From Hyaloperonospora brassicae (lineage: Eukaryota; Oomycota; Peronosporomycetes; Peronosporales; Peronosporaceae): DNA of 64,000 nucleotides. Below, one piece after another: positions 12,707 through 26,739 of this stretch. The stretch covers positions 1-64,000 of the forward strand of contig CANTFL010001473.1 in NCBI GenBank assembly GCA_947650285.1, read 5' to 3'. A program made the position numbers and the translations under genes. Under the pieces are notes generated by a model. That model worked only from the letters and a program-made list of their open reading frames with translations, was not told where the DNA came from and did not search any database. Numbering within the stretch: the stretch's first letter is position 1; the number at the start of each line of letters is the position of its first letter.

Positions 12707-13221
12707 AAGATGACAAACGCACACACACAGACGGATACATCCATACTATCTACACACTCACACTCGCGACATACAACGGACACAGTCGTACGCACCACCG
12801 CATTCATCGCACAATACTGCTACCACCTCCACAGCACGCAAGAAACGGGGCAGCGCGAATGTTTGTATCATCGGATCCAGTGCCGCACCGGTCACGACAC
12901 ATGCGTACAGCGTGTTCGACTGTGCACATAAGTGCTGACATGCTCACGTGTGCAATCTTATCGAAGACAAGTTCACCATTCATGTCCGTCAACTGATCCG
13001 ATACAAGAGAAGCTAGTTCCATATCGAAATCGAATTTACATCATCGCGCTGCTGACGTGCTGCTAGCGTGTCATCGTCGTATCGCGGTGTCTATGTTCAT
13101 GAAGCTGCTGACGGACATATCCACGTCGTACACAAGCGGTCATGACGACACATAGGAGTAGCGCATATATGTCGCAGTATGATATCGGGGAGCAAAGCGC
13201 GGCATGAAGAGAGCAAAGATG

Positions 13222-13295
13222 TTCCCACACCGGGACTCGAACCCGGGTCTGCTGGGTGAAAGCCAGCTATCCTAACCGCCTAGACTTATATGGGA
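13222..13295 (-). tRNA. tRNA-Glu: tRNA-Glu (TTC), unit 11, extra A before D stem
   Basis: The only TTC copy of the 74-nt type. Microsite cacc, shared with its left neighbour. Confidence 0.87.
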
Positions 13296-13809
13296 AAGAT
13301 GACAAACGCACACACACAGACGGATACATCCATACTATCTACACACTCACACTCGCGACATACAACGGACACAGTCGTACGCACCACCGCATTCATCGCA
13401 CAATACTGCTACCACCTCCACAGCACGCAAGAAACGGGGCAGCGCGAATGTTTGTATCATCGGATCCAGTGCCGCACCGGTCACGACACATGCGTACAGC
13501 GTGTTCGACTGTGCACATAAGTGCTGACATGCTCACGTGTGCAATCTTATGAAGACAAGTTCACCATTCATGTCCGTCAACTGATCCGATACAAGAGAAG
13601 CTAGTCCCATATCGAAATCGAATTTACATCATCGCGCTGCTGACGTGCTGCTAGCGTGTCATCGTCGTATCGCGGTGTCTATGTTCATGAAGCTGCTGAC
13701 GGACATATCCACGTCGTACACAAGCGGTCATGACGACACATAGGAGTAGCGCATATATGTCGCAGTATGATATCGGGGAGCAAAGCGCGGCATGAAGAGA
13801 GCAAAGATG

Positions 13810-13882
13810 TTCCCACACCGGGACTCGAACCCGGGTCTGCTGGGTGAAAGCCAGCTATCCTAACCGCCTAGACTTTATGGGA
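13810..13882 (-). tRNA. tRNA-Glu: tRNA-Glu (TTC), unit 12, A8
   Basis: Anticodon TTC, A8. Microsite ttgc. Confidence 0.87.
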
Positions 13883-14396
13883 AAGATGACAAACGCACAC
13901 ACACAGACGGATACATCCATACTATCTACACACTCACACTCGCGACATACAACGGACACAGTCGTACGCACCACCGCATTCATCGCACAATACTGCTACC
14001 ACCTCCACAGCACGCAAGAAACGGGGCAGCGCGAATGTTTGTATCATCGGATCCAGTGCCGTTGCGGTCACGACACATGCGTACAGCGTGTTCGACTGTG
14101 CACATAAGTGCTGACATGCTCACGTGTGCAATCTTATGAAGACAAGTTCACCATTCATGTCCGTCAACTGATCCGATACAAGAGAAGCTAGTCCCATATC
14201 GAAATCGAATTTACATCATCGCGCTGCTGACGTGCTGCTAGCGTGTCATCGTCGTATCGCGGTGTCTATGTTCATGAAGCTGCTGACGGACATATCCACG
14301 TCGTACACAAGCGGTCATGACGACACATAGGAGTAGCGCATATATGTCGCAGTATGATATCGGGGAGCAAAGCGCGGCATGAAGAGAGCAAAGATG

Positions 14397-14469
14397 TTCC
14401 CACACCGGGACTCGAACCCGGGTCTGCTGGGTGAAAGCCAGCTATCCTAACCGCCTAGACTTTATGGGA
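14397..14469 (-). tRNA. tRNA-Glu: tRNA-Glu (TTC), unit 13, A8
   Basis: Anticodon TTC, A8. Microsite ttgc with ggcaacg. Confidence 0.87.
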
Positions 14470-14984
14470 AAGATGACAAACGCACACACACAGACGGATA
14501 CATCCATACTATCTACACACTCACACTCGCGACATACAACGGACACAGTCGTACGCACCACCGCATTCATCGCACAATACTGCTACCACCTCCACAGCAC
14601 GCAAGAAACGGGGCAACGCGAATGTTTGTATCATCGGATCCAGTGCCGTTGCGGTCACGACACATGCGTACAGCGTGTTCGACTGTGCACATAAGTGCTG
14701 ACATGCTCACGTGTGCAATCTTATCGAAGACAAGTTCACCATTCATGTCCGTCAACTGATCCGATACAAGAGAAGCTAGTTCCATATCGAAATCGAATTT
14801 ACATCATCGCGCTGCTGACGTGCTGCTAGCGTGTCATCGTCGTATCGCGGTGTCTATGTTCATGAAGCTGCTGACGGACATATCCACGTCGTACACAAGC
14901 GGTCATGACGACACATAGGAGTAGCGCATATATGTCGCAGTATGATATCGGGGAGCAAAGCGCGGCATGAAGAGAGCAAAGATG

Positions 14985-15057
14985 TTCCCACACCGGGACT
15001 CGAACCCGGGTCTGCTGGGTGAGAGCCAGCTATCCTAACCGCCTAGACTATATGGGA
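14985..15057 (-). tRNA. tRNA-Glu: tRNA-Glu (CTC), unit 14
   Basis: Anticodon CTC, U8 intact; a CTC copy embedded among TTC copies. Microsite ttgc. Confidence 0.95.
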
Positions 15058-15572
15058 AAGATGACAAACGCACACACACAGACGGATACATCCATACTAT
15101 CTACACACTCACACTCGCGACATACAACGGACACAGTCGTACGCACCACCGCATTCATCGCACAATACTGCTACCACCTCCACAGCACGCAAGAAACGGG
15201 GCAGCGCGAATGTTTGTATCATCGGATCCAGTGCCGTTGCGGTCACGACACATGCGTACAGCGTGTTCGACTGTGCACATAAGTGCTGACATGCTCACGT
15301 GTGCAATCTTATCGAAGACAAGTTCACCATTCATGTCCGTCAACTGATCCGATACAAGAGAAGCTAGTTCCATATCGAAATCGAATTTACATCATCGCGC
15401 TGCTGACGTGCTGCTAGCGTGTCATCGTCGTATCGCGGTGTCTATGTTCATGAAGCTGCTGACGGACATATCCACGTCGTACACAAGCGGTCATGACGAC
15501 ACATAGGAGTAGCGCATATATGTCGCAGTATGATATCGGGGAGCAAAGCGCGGCATGAAGAGAGCAAAGATG

Positions 15573-15645
15573 TTCCCACACCGGGACTCGAACCCGGGTC
15601 TGCTGGGTGAAAGCCAGCTATCCTAACCGCCTAGACTTTATGGGA
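15573..15645 (-). tRNA. tRNA-Glu: tRNA-Glu (TTC), unit 15, A8
   Basis: Anticodon TTC, A8. Microsite ttgc; this unit has a unique short form caatctatcgaag in the spacer. Confidence 0.87.
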
Positions 15646-16159
15646 AAGATGACAAACGCACACACACAGACGGATACATCCATACTATCTACACACTCAC
15701 ACTCGCGACATACAACGGACACAGTCGTACGCACCACCGCATTCATCGCACAATACTGCTACCACCTCCACAGCACGCAAGAAACGGGGCAACGCGAATG
15801 TTTGTATCATCGGATCCAGTGCCGTTGCGGTCACGACACATGCGTACAGCGTGTTCGACTGTGCACATAAGTGCTGACATGCTCACGTGTGCAATCTATC
15901 GAAGACAAGTTCACCATTCATGTCCGTCAACTGATCCGATACAAGAGAAGCTAGTTCCATATCGAAATCGAATTTACATCATCGCGCTGCTGACGTGCTG
16001 CTAGCGTGTCATCGTCGTATCGCGGTGTCTATGTTCATGAAGCTGCTGACGGACATATCCACGTCGTACACAAGCGGTCATGACGACACATAGGAGTAGC
16101 GCATATATGTCGCAGTATGATATCGGGGAGCAAAGCGCGGCATGAAGAGAGCAAAGATG

Positions 16160-16232
16160 TTCCCACACCGGGACTCGAACCCGGGTCTGCTGGGTGAAAG
16201 CCAGCTATCCTAACCGCCTAGACTTTATGGGA
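16160..16232 (-). tRNA. tRNA-Glu: tRNA-Glu (TTC), unit 16, A8
   Basis: Anticodon TTC, A8. First unit with microsite tacc. Confidence 0.87.
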
Positions 16233-16747
16233 AAGATGACAAACGCACACACACAGACGGATACATCCATACTATCTACACACTCACACTCGCGACATAC
16301 AACGGACACAGTCGTACGCACCACCGCATTCATCGCACAATACTGCTACCACCTCCACAGCACGCAAGAAACGGGGCAGCGCGAATGTTTGTATCATCGG
16401 ATCCAGTGCCGTACCGGTCACGACACATGCGTACAGCGTGTTCGACTGTGCACATAAGTGCTGACATGCTCACGTGTGCAATCTTATCGAAGACAAGTTC
16501 ACCATTCATGTCCGTCAACTGATCCGATACAAGAGAAGCTAGTTCCATATCGAAATCGAATTTACATCATCGCGCTGCTGACGTGCTGCTAGCGTGTCAT
16601 CGTCGTATCGCGGTGTCTATGTTCATGAAGCTGCTGACGGACATATCCACGTCGTACACAAGCGGTCATGACGACACATAGGAGTAGCGCATATATGTCG
16701 CAGTATGATATCGGGGAGCAAAGCGCGGCATGAAGAGAGCAAAGATG

Positions 16748-16820
16748 TTCCCACACCGGGACTCGAACCCGGGTCTGCTGGGTGAAAGCCAGCTATCCTA
16801 ACCGCCTAGACTTTATGGGA
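16748..16820 (-). tRNA. tRNA-Glu: tRNA-Glu (TTC), unit 17, A8
   Basis: Anticodon TTC, A8. Microsite tacgc (one base longer than usual). Confidence 0.87.
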
Positions 16821-17336
16821 AAGATGACAAACGCACACACACAGACGGATACATCCATACTATCTACACACTCACACTCGCGACATACAACGGACACAGT
16901 CGTACGCACCACCGCATTCATCGCACAATACTGCTACCACCTCCACAGCACGCAAGAAACGGGGCAACGCGAATGTTTGTATCATCGGATCCAGTGCCGT
17001 ACGCGGTCACGACACATGCGTACAGCGTGTTCGACTGTGCACATAAGTGCTGACATGCTCACGTGTGCAATCTTATCGAAGACAAGTTCACCATTCATGT
17101 CCGTCAACTGATCCGATACAAGAGAAGCTAGTTCCATATCGAAATCGAATTTACATCATCGCGCTGCTGACGTGCTGCTAGCGTGTCATCGTCGTATCGC
17201 GGTGTCTATGTTCATGAAGCTGCTGACGGACATATCCACGTCGTACACAAGCGGTCATGACGACACATAGGAGTAGCGCATATATGTCGCAGTATGATAT
17301 CGGGGAGCAAAGCGCGGCATGAAGAGAGCAAAGATG

Positions 17337-17409
17337 TTCCCACACCGGGACTCGAACCCGGGTCTGCTGGGTGAGAGCCAGCTATCCTAACCGCCTAGAC
17401 TATATGGGA
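17337..17409 (-). tRNA. tRNA-Glu: tRNA-Glu (CTC), unit 18
   Basis: Anticodon CTC, U8 intact. Private microsite tatgc. Confidence 0.95.
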
Positions 17410-17925
17410 AAGATGACAAACGCACACACACAGACGGATACATCCATACTATCTACACACTCACACTCGCGACATACAACGGACACAGTCGTACGCACCA
17501 CCGCATTCATCGCACAATACTGCTACCACCTCCACAGCACGCAAGAAACGGGGCAGCGCGAATGTTTGTATCATCGGATCCAGTGCCGTATGCGGTCACG
17601 ACACATGCGTACAGCGTGTTCGACTGTGCACATAAGTGCTGACATGCTCACGTGTGCAATCTTATCGAAGACAAGTTCACCATTCATGTCCGTCAACTGA
17701 TCCGATACAAGAGAAGCTAGTTCCATATCGAAATCGAATTTACATCATCGCGCTGCTGACGTGCTGCTAGCGTGTCATCGTCGTATCGCGGTGTCTATGT
17801 TCATGAAGCTGCTGACGGACATATCCACGTCGTACACAAGCGGTCATGACGACACATAGGAGTAGCGCATATATGTCGCAGTATGATATCGGGGAGCAAA
17901 GCGCGGCATGAAGAGAGCAAAGATG

Positions 17926-17998
17926 TTCCCACACCGGGACTCGAACCCGGGTCTGCTGGGTGAGAGCCAGCTATCCTAACCGCCTAGACTATATGGGA
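17926..17998 (-). tRNA. tRNA-Glu: tRNA-Glu (CTC), unit 19
   Basis: Anticodon CTC, U8 intact. Microsite ttgc. Confidence 0.95.
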
Positions 17999-18513
17999 AA
18001 GATGACAAACGCACACACACAGACGGATACATCCATACTATCTACACACTCACACTCGCGACATACAACGGACACAGTCGTACGCACCACCGCATTCATC
18101 GCACAATACTGCTACCACCTCCACAGCACGCAAGAAACGGGGCAGCGCGAATGTTTGTATCATCGGATCCAGTGCCGTTGCGGTCACGACACATGCGTAC
18201 AGCGTGTTCGACTGTGCACATAAGTGCTGACATGCTCACGTGTGCAATCTTATCGAAGACAAGTTCACCATTCATGTCCGTCAACTGATCCGATACAAGA
18301 GAAGCTAGTTCCATATCGAAATCGAATTTACATCATCGCGCTGCTGACGTGCTGCTAGCGTGTCATCGTCGTATCGCGGTGTCTATGTTCATGAAGCTGC
18401 TGACGGACATATCCACGTCGTACACAAGCGGTCATGACGACACATAGGAGTAGCGCATATATGTCGCAGTATGATATCGGGGAGCAAAGCGCGGCATGAA
18501 GAGAGCAAAGATG

Positions 18514-18586
18514 TTCCCACACCGGGACTCGAACCCGGGTCTGCTGGGTGAGAGCCAGCTATCCTAACCGCCTAGACTTTATGGGA
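18514..18586 (-). tRNA. tRNA-Glu: tRNA-Glu (CTC), unit 20, A8
   Basis: CTC anticodon with A8 (recombinant type). Microsite ttgc. Confidence 0.87.
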
Positions 18587-19101
18587 AAGATGACAAACGC
18601 ACACACACAGACGGATACATCCATACTATCTACACACTCACACTCGCGACATACAACGGACACAGTCGTACGCACCACCGCATTCATCGCACAATACTGC
18701 TACCACCTCCACAGCACGCAAGAAACGGGGCAGCGCGAATGTTTGTATCATCGGATCCAGTGCCGTTGCGGTCACGACACATGCGTACAGCGTGTTCGAC
18801 TGTGCACATAAGTGCTGACATGCTCACGTGTGCAATCTTATCGAAGACAAGTTCACCATTCATGTCCGTCAACTGATCCGATACAAGAGAAGCTAGTTCC
18901 ATATCGAAATCGAATTTACATCATCGCGCTGCTGACGTGCTGCTAGCGTGTCATCGTCGTATCGCGGTGTCTATGTTCATGAAGCTGCTGACGGACATAT
19001 CCACGTCGTACACAAGCGGTCATGACGACACATAGGAGTAGCGCATATATGTCGCAGTATGATATCGGGGAGCAAAGCGCGGCATGAAGAGAGCAAAGAT
19101 G

Positions 19102-19174
19102 TTCCCACACCGGGACTCGAACCCGGGTCTGCTGGGTGAAAGCCAGCTATCCTAACCGCCTAGACTATATGGGA
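19102..19174 (-). tRNA. tRNA-Glu: tRNA-Glu (TTC), unit 21, U8 intact
   Basis: The only TTC copy that keeps both U8 and the normal 73-nt length, so by sequence it is the best candidate for an active TTC gene. Microsite ttgc with ggcaacg. Confidence 0.95.
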
Positions 19175-19689
19175 AAGATGACAAACGCACACACACAGAC
19201 GGATACATCCATACTATCTACACACTCACACTCGCGACATACAACGGACACAGTCGTACGCACCACCGCATTCATCGCACAATACTGCTACCACCTCCAC
19301 AGCACGCAAGAAACGGGGCAACGCGAATGTTTGTATCATCGGATCCAGTGCCGTTGCGGTCACGACACATGCGTACAGCGTGTTCGACTGTGCACATAAG
19401 TGCTGACATGCTCACGTGTGCAATCTTATCGAAGACAAGTTCACCATTCATGTCCGTCAACTGATCCGATACAAGAGAAGCTAGTTCCATATCGAAATCG
19501 AATTTACATCATCGCGCTGCTGACGTGCTGCTAGCGTGTCATCGTCGTATCGCGGTGTCTATGTTCATGAAGCTGCTGACGGACATATCCACGTCGTACA
19601 CAAGCGGTCATGACGACACATAGGAGTAGCGCATATATGTCGCAGTATGATATCGGGGAGCAAAGCGCGGCATGAAGAGAGCAAAGATG

Positions 19690-19762
19690 TTCCCACACCG
19701 GGACTCGAACCCGGGTCTGCTGGGTGAAAGCCAGCTATCCTAACCGCCTAGACTTTATGGGA
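19690..19762 (-). tRNA. tRNA-Glu: tRNA-Glu (TTC), unit 22, A8
   Basis: Anticodon TTC, A8. Microsite ttgc. Confidence 0.87.
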
Positions 19763-20277
19763 AAGATGACAAACGCACACACACAGACGGATACATCCAT
19801 ACTATCTACACACTCACACTCGCGACATACAACGGACACAGTCGTACGCACCACCGCATTCATCGCACAATACTGCTACCACCTCCACAGCACGCAAGAA
19901 ACGGGGCAGCGCGAATGTTTGTATCATCGGATCCAGTGCCGTTGCGGTCACGACACATGCGTACAGCGTGTTCGACTGTGCACATAAGTGCTGACATGCT
20001 CACGTGTGCAATCTTATCGAAGACAAGTTCACCATTCATGTCCGTCAACTGATCCGATACAAGAGAAGCTAGTTCCATATCGAAATCGAATTTACATCAT
20101 CGCGCTGCTGACGTGCTGCTAGCGTGTCATCGTCGTATCGCGGTGTCTATGTTCATGAAGCTGCTGACGGACATATCCACGTCGTACACAAGCGGTCATG
20201 ACGACACATAGGAGTAGCGCATATATGTCGCAGTATGATATCGGGGAGCAAAGCGCGGCATGAAGAGAGCAAAGATG

Positions 20278-20350
20278 TTCCCACACCGGGACTCGAACCC
20301 GGGTCTGCTGGGTGAGAGCCAGCTATCCTAACCGCCTAGACTATATGGGA
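20278..20350 (-). tRNA. tRNA-Glu: tRNA-Glu (CTC), unit 23
   Basis: Anticodon CTC, U8 intact. Microsite ttgc. Confidence 0.95.
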
Positions 20351-20865
20351 AAGATGACAAACGCACACACACAGACGGATACATCCATACTATCTACACA
20401 CTCACACTCGCGACATACAACGGACACAGTCGTACGCACCACCGCATTCATCGCACAATACTGCTACCACCTCCACAGCACGCAAGAAACGGGGCAGCGC
20501 GAATGTTTGTATCATCGGATCCAGTGCCGTTGCGGTCACGACACATGCGTACAGCGTGTTCGACTGTGCACATAAGTGCTGACATGCTCACGTGTGCAAT
20601 CTTATCGAAGACAAGTTCACCATTCATGTCCGTCAACTGATCCGATACAAGAGAAGCTAGTTCCATATCGAAATCGAATTTACATCATCGCGCTGCTGAC
20701 GTGCTGCTAGCGTGTCATCGTCGTATCGCGGTGTCTATGTTCATGAAGCTGCTGACGGACATATCCACGTCGTACACAAGCGGTCATGACGACACATAGG
20801 AGTAGCGCATATATGTCGCAGTATGATATCGGGGAGCAAAGCGCGGCATGAAGAGAGCAAAGATG

Positions 20866-20938
20866 TTCCCACACCGGGACTCGAACCCGGGTCTGCTGGG
20901 TGAGAGCCAGCTATCCTAACCGCCTAGACTATATGGGA
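20866..20938 (-). tRNA. tRNA-Glu: tRNA-Glu (CTC), unit 24
   Basis: Anticodon CTC, U8 intact. Private microsite tatcc. Confidence 0.95.
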
Positions 20939-21454
20939 AAGATGACAAACGCACACACACAGACGGATACATCCATACTATCTACACACTCACACTCGCG
21001 ACATACAACGGACACAGTCGTACGCACCACCGCATTCATCGCACAATACTGCTACCACCTCCACAGCACGCAAGAAACGGGGCAGCGCGAATGTTTGTAT
21101 CATCGGATCCAGTGCCGTATCCGGTCACGACACATGCGTACAGCGTGTTCGACTGTGCACATAAGTGCTGACATGCTCACGTGTGCAATCTTATCGAAGA
21201 CAAGTTCACCATTCATGTCCGTCAACTGATCCGATACAAGAGAAGCTAGTTCCATATCGAAATCGAATTTACATCATCGCGCTGCTGACGTGCTGCTAGC
21301 GTGTCATCGTCGTATCGCGGTGTCTATGTTCATGAAGCTGCTGACGGACATATCCACGTCGTACACAAGCGGTCATGACGACACATAGGAGTAGCGCATA
21401 TATGTCGCAGTATGATATCGGGGAGCAAAGCGCGGCATGAAGAGAGCAAAGATG

Positions 21455-21527
21455 TTCCCACACCGGGACTCGAACCCGGGTCTGCTGGGTGAGAGCCAGC
21501 TATCCTAACCGCCTAGACTATATGGGA
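21455..21527 (-). tRNA. tRNA-Glu: tRNA-Glu (CTC), unit 25
   Basis: Anticodon CTC, U8 intact. Microsite ttgc. Confidence 0.95.
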
Positions 21528-22042
21528 AAGATGACAAACGCACACACACAGACGGATACATCCATACTATCTACACACTCACACTCGCGACATACAACGG
21601 ACACAGTCGTACGCACCACCGCATTCATCGCACAATACTGCTACCACCTCCACAGCACGCAAGAAACGGGGCAGCGCGAATGTTTGTATCATCGGATCCA
21701 GTGCCGTTGCGGTCACGACACATGCGTACAGCGTGTTCGACTGTGCACATAAGTGCTGACATGCTCACGTGTGCAATCTTATCGAAGACAAGTTCACCAT
21801 TCATGTCCGTCAACTGATCCGATACAAGAGAAGCTAGTTCCATATCGAAATCGAATTTACATCATCGCGCTGCTGACGTGCTGCTAGCGTGTCATCGTCG
21901 TATCGCGGTGTCTATGTTCATGAAGCTGCTGACGGACATATCCACGTCGTACACAAGCGGTCATGACGACACATAGGAGTAGCGCATATATGTCGCAGTA
22001 TGATATCGGGGAGCAAAGCGCGGCATGAAGAGAGCAAAGATG

Positions 22043-22115
22043 TTCCCACACCGGGACTCGAACCCGGGTCTGCTGGGTGAAAGCCAGCTATCCTAACCGC
22101 CTAGACTTTATGGGA
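22043..22115 (-). tRNA. tRNA-Glu: tRNA-Glu (TTC), unit 26, A8
   Basis: Anticodon TTC, A8. Microsite tacc; last unit before the long run with cttatgaag. Confidence 0.87.
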
Positions 22116-22630
22116 AAGATGACAAACGCACACACACAGACGGATACATCCATACTATCTACACACTCACACTCGCGACATACAACGGACACAGTCGTAC
22201 GCACCACCGCATTCATCGCACAATACTGCTACCACCTCCACAGCACGCAAGAAACGGGGCAGCGCGAATGTTTGTATCATCGGATCCAGTGCCGTACCGG
22301 TCACGACACATGCGTACAGCGTGTTCGACTGTGCACATAAGTGCTGACATGCTCACGTGTGCAATCTTATCGAAGACAAGTTCACCATTCATGTCCGTCA
22401 ACTGATCCGATACAAGAGAAGCTAGTTCCATATCGAAATCGAATTTACATCATCGCGCTGCTGACGTGCTGCTAGCGTGTCATCGTCGTATCGCGGTGTC
22501 TATGTTCATGAAGCTGCTGACGGACATATCCACGTCGTACACAAGCGGTCATGACGACACATAGGAGTAGCGCATATATGTCGCAGTATGATATCGGGGA
22601 GCAAAGCGCGGCATGAAGAGAGCAAAGATG

Positions 22631-22703
22631 TTCCCACACCGGGACTCGAACCCGGGTCTGCTGGGTGAAAGCCAGCTATCCTAACCGCCTAGACTTTATG
22701 GGA
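22631..22703 (-). tRNA. tRNA-Glu: tRNA-Glu (TTC), unit 27, A8
   Basis: Anticodon TTC, A8. Microsite ttgc; starts a block of twelve units sharing cttatgaag (units 27-38). Confidence 0.87.
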
Positions 22704-23217
22704 AAGATGACAAACGCACACACACAGACGGATACATCCATACTATCTACACACTCACACTCGCGACATACAACGGACACAGTCGTACGCACCACCGCAT
22801 TCATCGCACAATACTGCTACCACCTCCACAGCACGCAAGAAACGGGGCAGCGCGAATGTTTGTATCATCGGATCCAGTGCCGTTGCGGTCACGACACATG
22901 CGTACAGCGTGTTCGACTGTGCACATAAGTGCTGACATGCTCACGTGTGCAATCTTATGAAGACAAGTTCACCATTCATGTCCGTCAACTGATCCGATAC
23001 AAGAGAAGCTAGTTCCATATCGAAATCGAATTTACATCATCGCGCTGCTGACGTGCTGCTAGCGTGTCATCGTCGTATCGCGGTGTCTATGTTCATGAAG
23101 CTGCTGACGGACATATCCACGTCGTACACAAGCGGTCATGACGACACATAGGAGTAGCGCATATATGTCGCAGTATGATATCGGGGAGCAAAGCGCGGCA
23201 TGAAGAGAGCAAAGATG

Positions 23218-23290
23218 TTCCCACACCGGGACTCGAACCCGGGTCTGCTGGGTGAGAGCCAGCTATCCTAACCGCCTAGACTTTATGGGA
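23218..23290 (-). tRNA. tRNA-Glu: tRNA-Glu (CTC), unit 28, A8
   Basis: CTC with A8 (third recombinant copy of this type). Microsite ttgc. Confidence 0.87.
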
Positions 23291-23804
23291 AAGATGACAA
23301 ACGCACACACACAGACGGATACATCCATACTATCTACACACTCACACTCGCGACATACAACGGACACAGTCGTACGCACCACCGCATTCATCGCACAATA
23401 CTGCTACCACCTCCACAGCACGCAAGAAACGGGGCAGCGCGAATGTTTGTATCATCGGATCCAGTGCCGTTGCGGTCACGACACATGCGTACAGCGTGTT
23501 CGACTGTGCACATAAGTGCTGACATGCTCACGTGTGCAATCTTATGAAGACAAGTTCACCATTCATGTCCGTCAACTGATCCGATACAAGAGAAGCTAGT
23601 TCCATATCGAAATCGAATTTACATCATCGCGCTGCTGACGTGCTGCTAGCGTGTCATCGTCGTATCGCGGTGTCTATGTTCATGAAGCTGCTGACGGACA
23701 TATCCACGTCGTACACAAGCGGTCATGACGACACATAGGAGTAGCGCATATATGTCGCAGTATGATATCGGGGAGCAAAGCGCGGCATGAAGAGAGCAAA
23801 GATG

Positions 23805-23877
23805 TTCCCACACCGGGACTCGAACCCGGGTCTGCTGGGTGAAAGCCAGCTATCCTAACCGCCTAGACTTTATGGGA
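23805..23877 (-). tRNA. tRNA-Glu: tRNA-Glu (TTC), unit 29, A8
   Basis: Anticodon TTC, A8. Microsite tacc. Confidence 0.87.
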
Positions 23878-24391
23878 AAGATGACAAACGCACACACACA
23901 GACGGATACATCCATACTATCTACACACTCACACTCGCGACATACAACGGACACAGTCGTACGCACCACCGCATTCATCGCACAATACTGCTACCACCTC
24001 CACAGCACGCAAGAAACGGGGCAGCGCGAATGTTTGTATCATCGGATCCAGTGCCGTACCGGTCACGACACATGCGTACAGCGTGTTCGACTGTGCACAT
24101 AAGTGCTGACATGCTCACGTGTGCAATCTTATGAAGACAAGTTCACCATTCATGTCCGTCAACTGATCCGATACAAGAGAAGCTAGTTCCATATCGAAAT
24201 CGAATTTACATCATCGCGCTGCTGACGTGCTGCTAGCGTGTCATCGTCGTATCGCGGTGTCTATGTTCATGAAGCTGCTGACGGACATATCCACGTCGTA
24301 CACAAGCGGTCATGACGACACATAGGAGTAGCGCATATATGTCGCAGTATGATATCGGGGAGCAAAGCGCGGCATGAAGAGAGCAAAGATG

Positions 24392-24464
24392 TTCCCACAC
24401 CGGGACTCGAACCCGGGTCTGCTGGGTGAGAGCCAGCTATCCTAACCGCCTAGACTATATGGGA
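24392..24464 (-). tRNA. tRNA-Glu: tRNA-Glu (CTC), unit 30
   Basis: Anticodon CTC, U8 intact. Microsite tacc, shared with TTC neighbours. Confidence 0.95.
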
Positions 24465-24978
24465 AAGATGACAAACGCACACACACAGACGGATACATCC
24501 ATACTATCTACACACTCACACTCGCGACATACAACGGACACAGTCGTACGCACCACCGCATTCATCGCACAATACTGCTACCACCTCCACAGCACGCAAG
24601 AAACGGGGCAGCGCGAATGTTTGTATCATCGGATCCAGTGCCGTACCGGTCACGACACATGCGTACAGCGTGTTCGACTGTGCACATAAGTGCTGACATG
24701 CTCACGTGTGCAATCTTATGAAGACAAGTTCACCATTCATGTCCGTCAACTGATCCGATACAAGAGAAGCTAGTTCCATATCGAAATCGAATTTACATCA
24801 TCGCGCTGCTGACGTGCTGCTAGCGTGTCATCGTCGTATCGCGGTGTCTATGTTCATGAAGCTGCTGACGGACATATCCACGTCGTACACAAGCGGTCAT
24901 GACGACACATAGGAGTAGCGCATATATGTCGCAGTATGATATCGGGGAGCAAAGCGCGGCATGAAGAGAGCAAAGATG

Positions 24979-25051
24979 TTCCCACACCGGGACTCGAACC
25001 CGGGTCTGCTGGGTGAGAGCCAGCTATCCTAACCGCCTAGACTATATGGGA
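24979..25051 (-). tRNA. tRNA-Glu: tRNA-Glu (CTC), unit 31
   Basis: Anticodon CTC, U8 intact. Microsite tacc; spacer gctgaaatg variant and tagtccc. Confidence 0.95.
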
Positions 25052-25565
25052 AAGATGACAAACGCACACACACAGACGGATACATCCATACTATCTACAC
25101 ACTCACACTCGCGACATACAACGGACACAGTCGTACGCACCACCGCATTCATCGCACAATACTGCTACCACCTCCACAGCACGCAAGAAACGGGGCAACG
25201 CGAATGTTTGTATCATCGGATCCAGTGCCGTACCGGTCACGACACATGCGTACAGCGTGTTCGACTGTGCACATAAGTGCTGAAATGCTCACGTGTGCAA
25301 TCTTATGAAGACAAGTTCACCATTCATGTCCGTCAACTGATCCGATACAAGAGAAGCTAGTCCCATATCGAAATCGAATTTACATCATCGCGCTGCTGAC
25401 GTGCTGCTAGCGTGTCATCGTCGTATCGCGGTGTCTATGTTCATGAAGCTGCTGACGGACATATCCACGTCGTACACAAGCGGTCATGACGACACATAGG
25501 AGTAGCGCATATATGTCGCAGTATGATATCGGGGAGCAAAGCGCGGCATGAAGAGAGCAAAGATG

Positions 25566-25638
25566 TTCCCACACCGGGACTCGAACCCGGGTCTGCTGGG
25601 TGAAAGCCAGCTATCCTAACCGCCTAGACTTTATGGGA
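25566..25638 (-). tRNA. tRNA-Glu: tRNA-Glu (TTC), unit 32, A8
   Basis: Anticodon TTC, A8. Microsite tacc; begins an unbroken run of seven TTC copies. Confidence 0.87.
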
Positions 25639-26152
25639 AAGATGACAAACGCACACACACAGACGGATACATCCATACTATCTACACACTCACACTCGCG
25701 ACATACAACGGACACAGTCGTACGCACCACCGCATTCATCGCACAATACTGCTACCACCTCCACAGCACGCAAGAAACGGGGCAACGCGAATGTTTGTAT
25801 CATCGGATCCAGTGCCGTACCGGTCACGACACATGCGTACAGCGTGTTCGACTGTGCACATAAGTGCTGACATGCTCACGTGTGCAATCTTATGAAGACA
25901 AGTTCACCATTCATGTCCGTCAACTGATCCGATACAAGAGAAGCTAGTTCCATATCGAAATCGAATTTACATCATCGCGCTGCTGACGTGCTGCTAGCGT
26001 GTCATCGTCGTATCGCGGTGTCTATGTTCATGAAGCTGCTGACGGACATATCCACGTCGTACACAAGCGGTCATGACGACACATAGGAGTAGCGCATATA
26101 TGTCGCAGTATGATATCGGGGAGCAAAGCGCGGCATGAAGAGAGCAAAGATG

Positions 26153-26225
26153 TTCCCACACCGGGACTCGAACCCGGGTCTGCTGGGTGAAAGCCAGCTA
26201 TCCTAACCGCCTAGACTTTATGGGA
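26153..26225 (-). tRNA. tRNA-Glu: tRNA-Glu (TTC), unit 33, A8
   Basis: Anticodon TTC, A8. Microsite tacc with gctgaaatg. Confidence 0.87.
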
Positions 26226-26739
26226 AAGATGACAAACGCACACACACAGACGGATACATCCATACTATCTACACACTCACACTCGCGACATACAACGGAC
26301 ACAGTCGTACGCACCACCGCATTCATCGCACAATACTGCTACCACCTCCACAGCACGCAAGAAACGGGGCAGCGCGAATGTTTGTATCATCGGATCCAGT
26401 GCCGTACCGGTCACGACACATGCGTACAGCGTGTTCGACTGTGCACATAAGTGCTGAAATGCTCACGTGTGCAATCTTATGAAGACAAGTTCACCATTCA
26501 TGTCCGTCAACTGATCCGATACAAGAGAAGCTAGTTCCATATCGAAATCGAATTTACATCATCGCGCTGCTGACGTGCTGCTAGCGTGTCATCGTCGTAT
26601 CGCGGTGTCTATGTTCATGAAGCTGCTGACGGACATATCCACGTCGTACACAAGCGGTCATGACGACACATAGGAGTAGCGCATATATGTCGCAGTATGA
26701 TATCGGGGAGCAAAGCGCGGCATGAAGAGAGCAAAGATG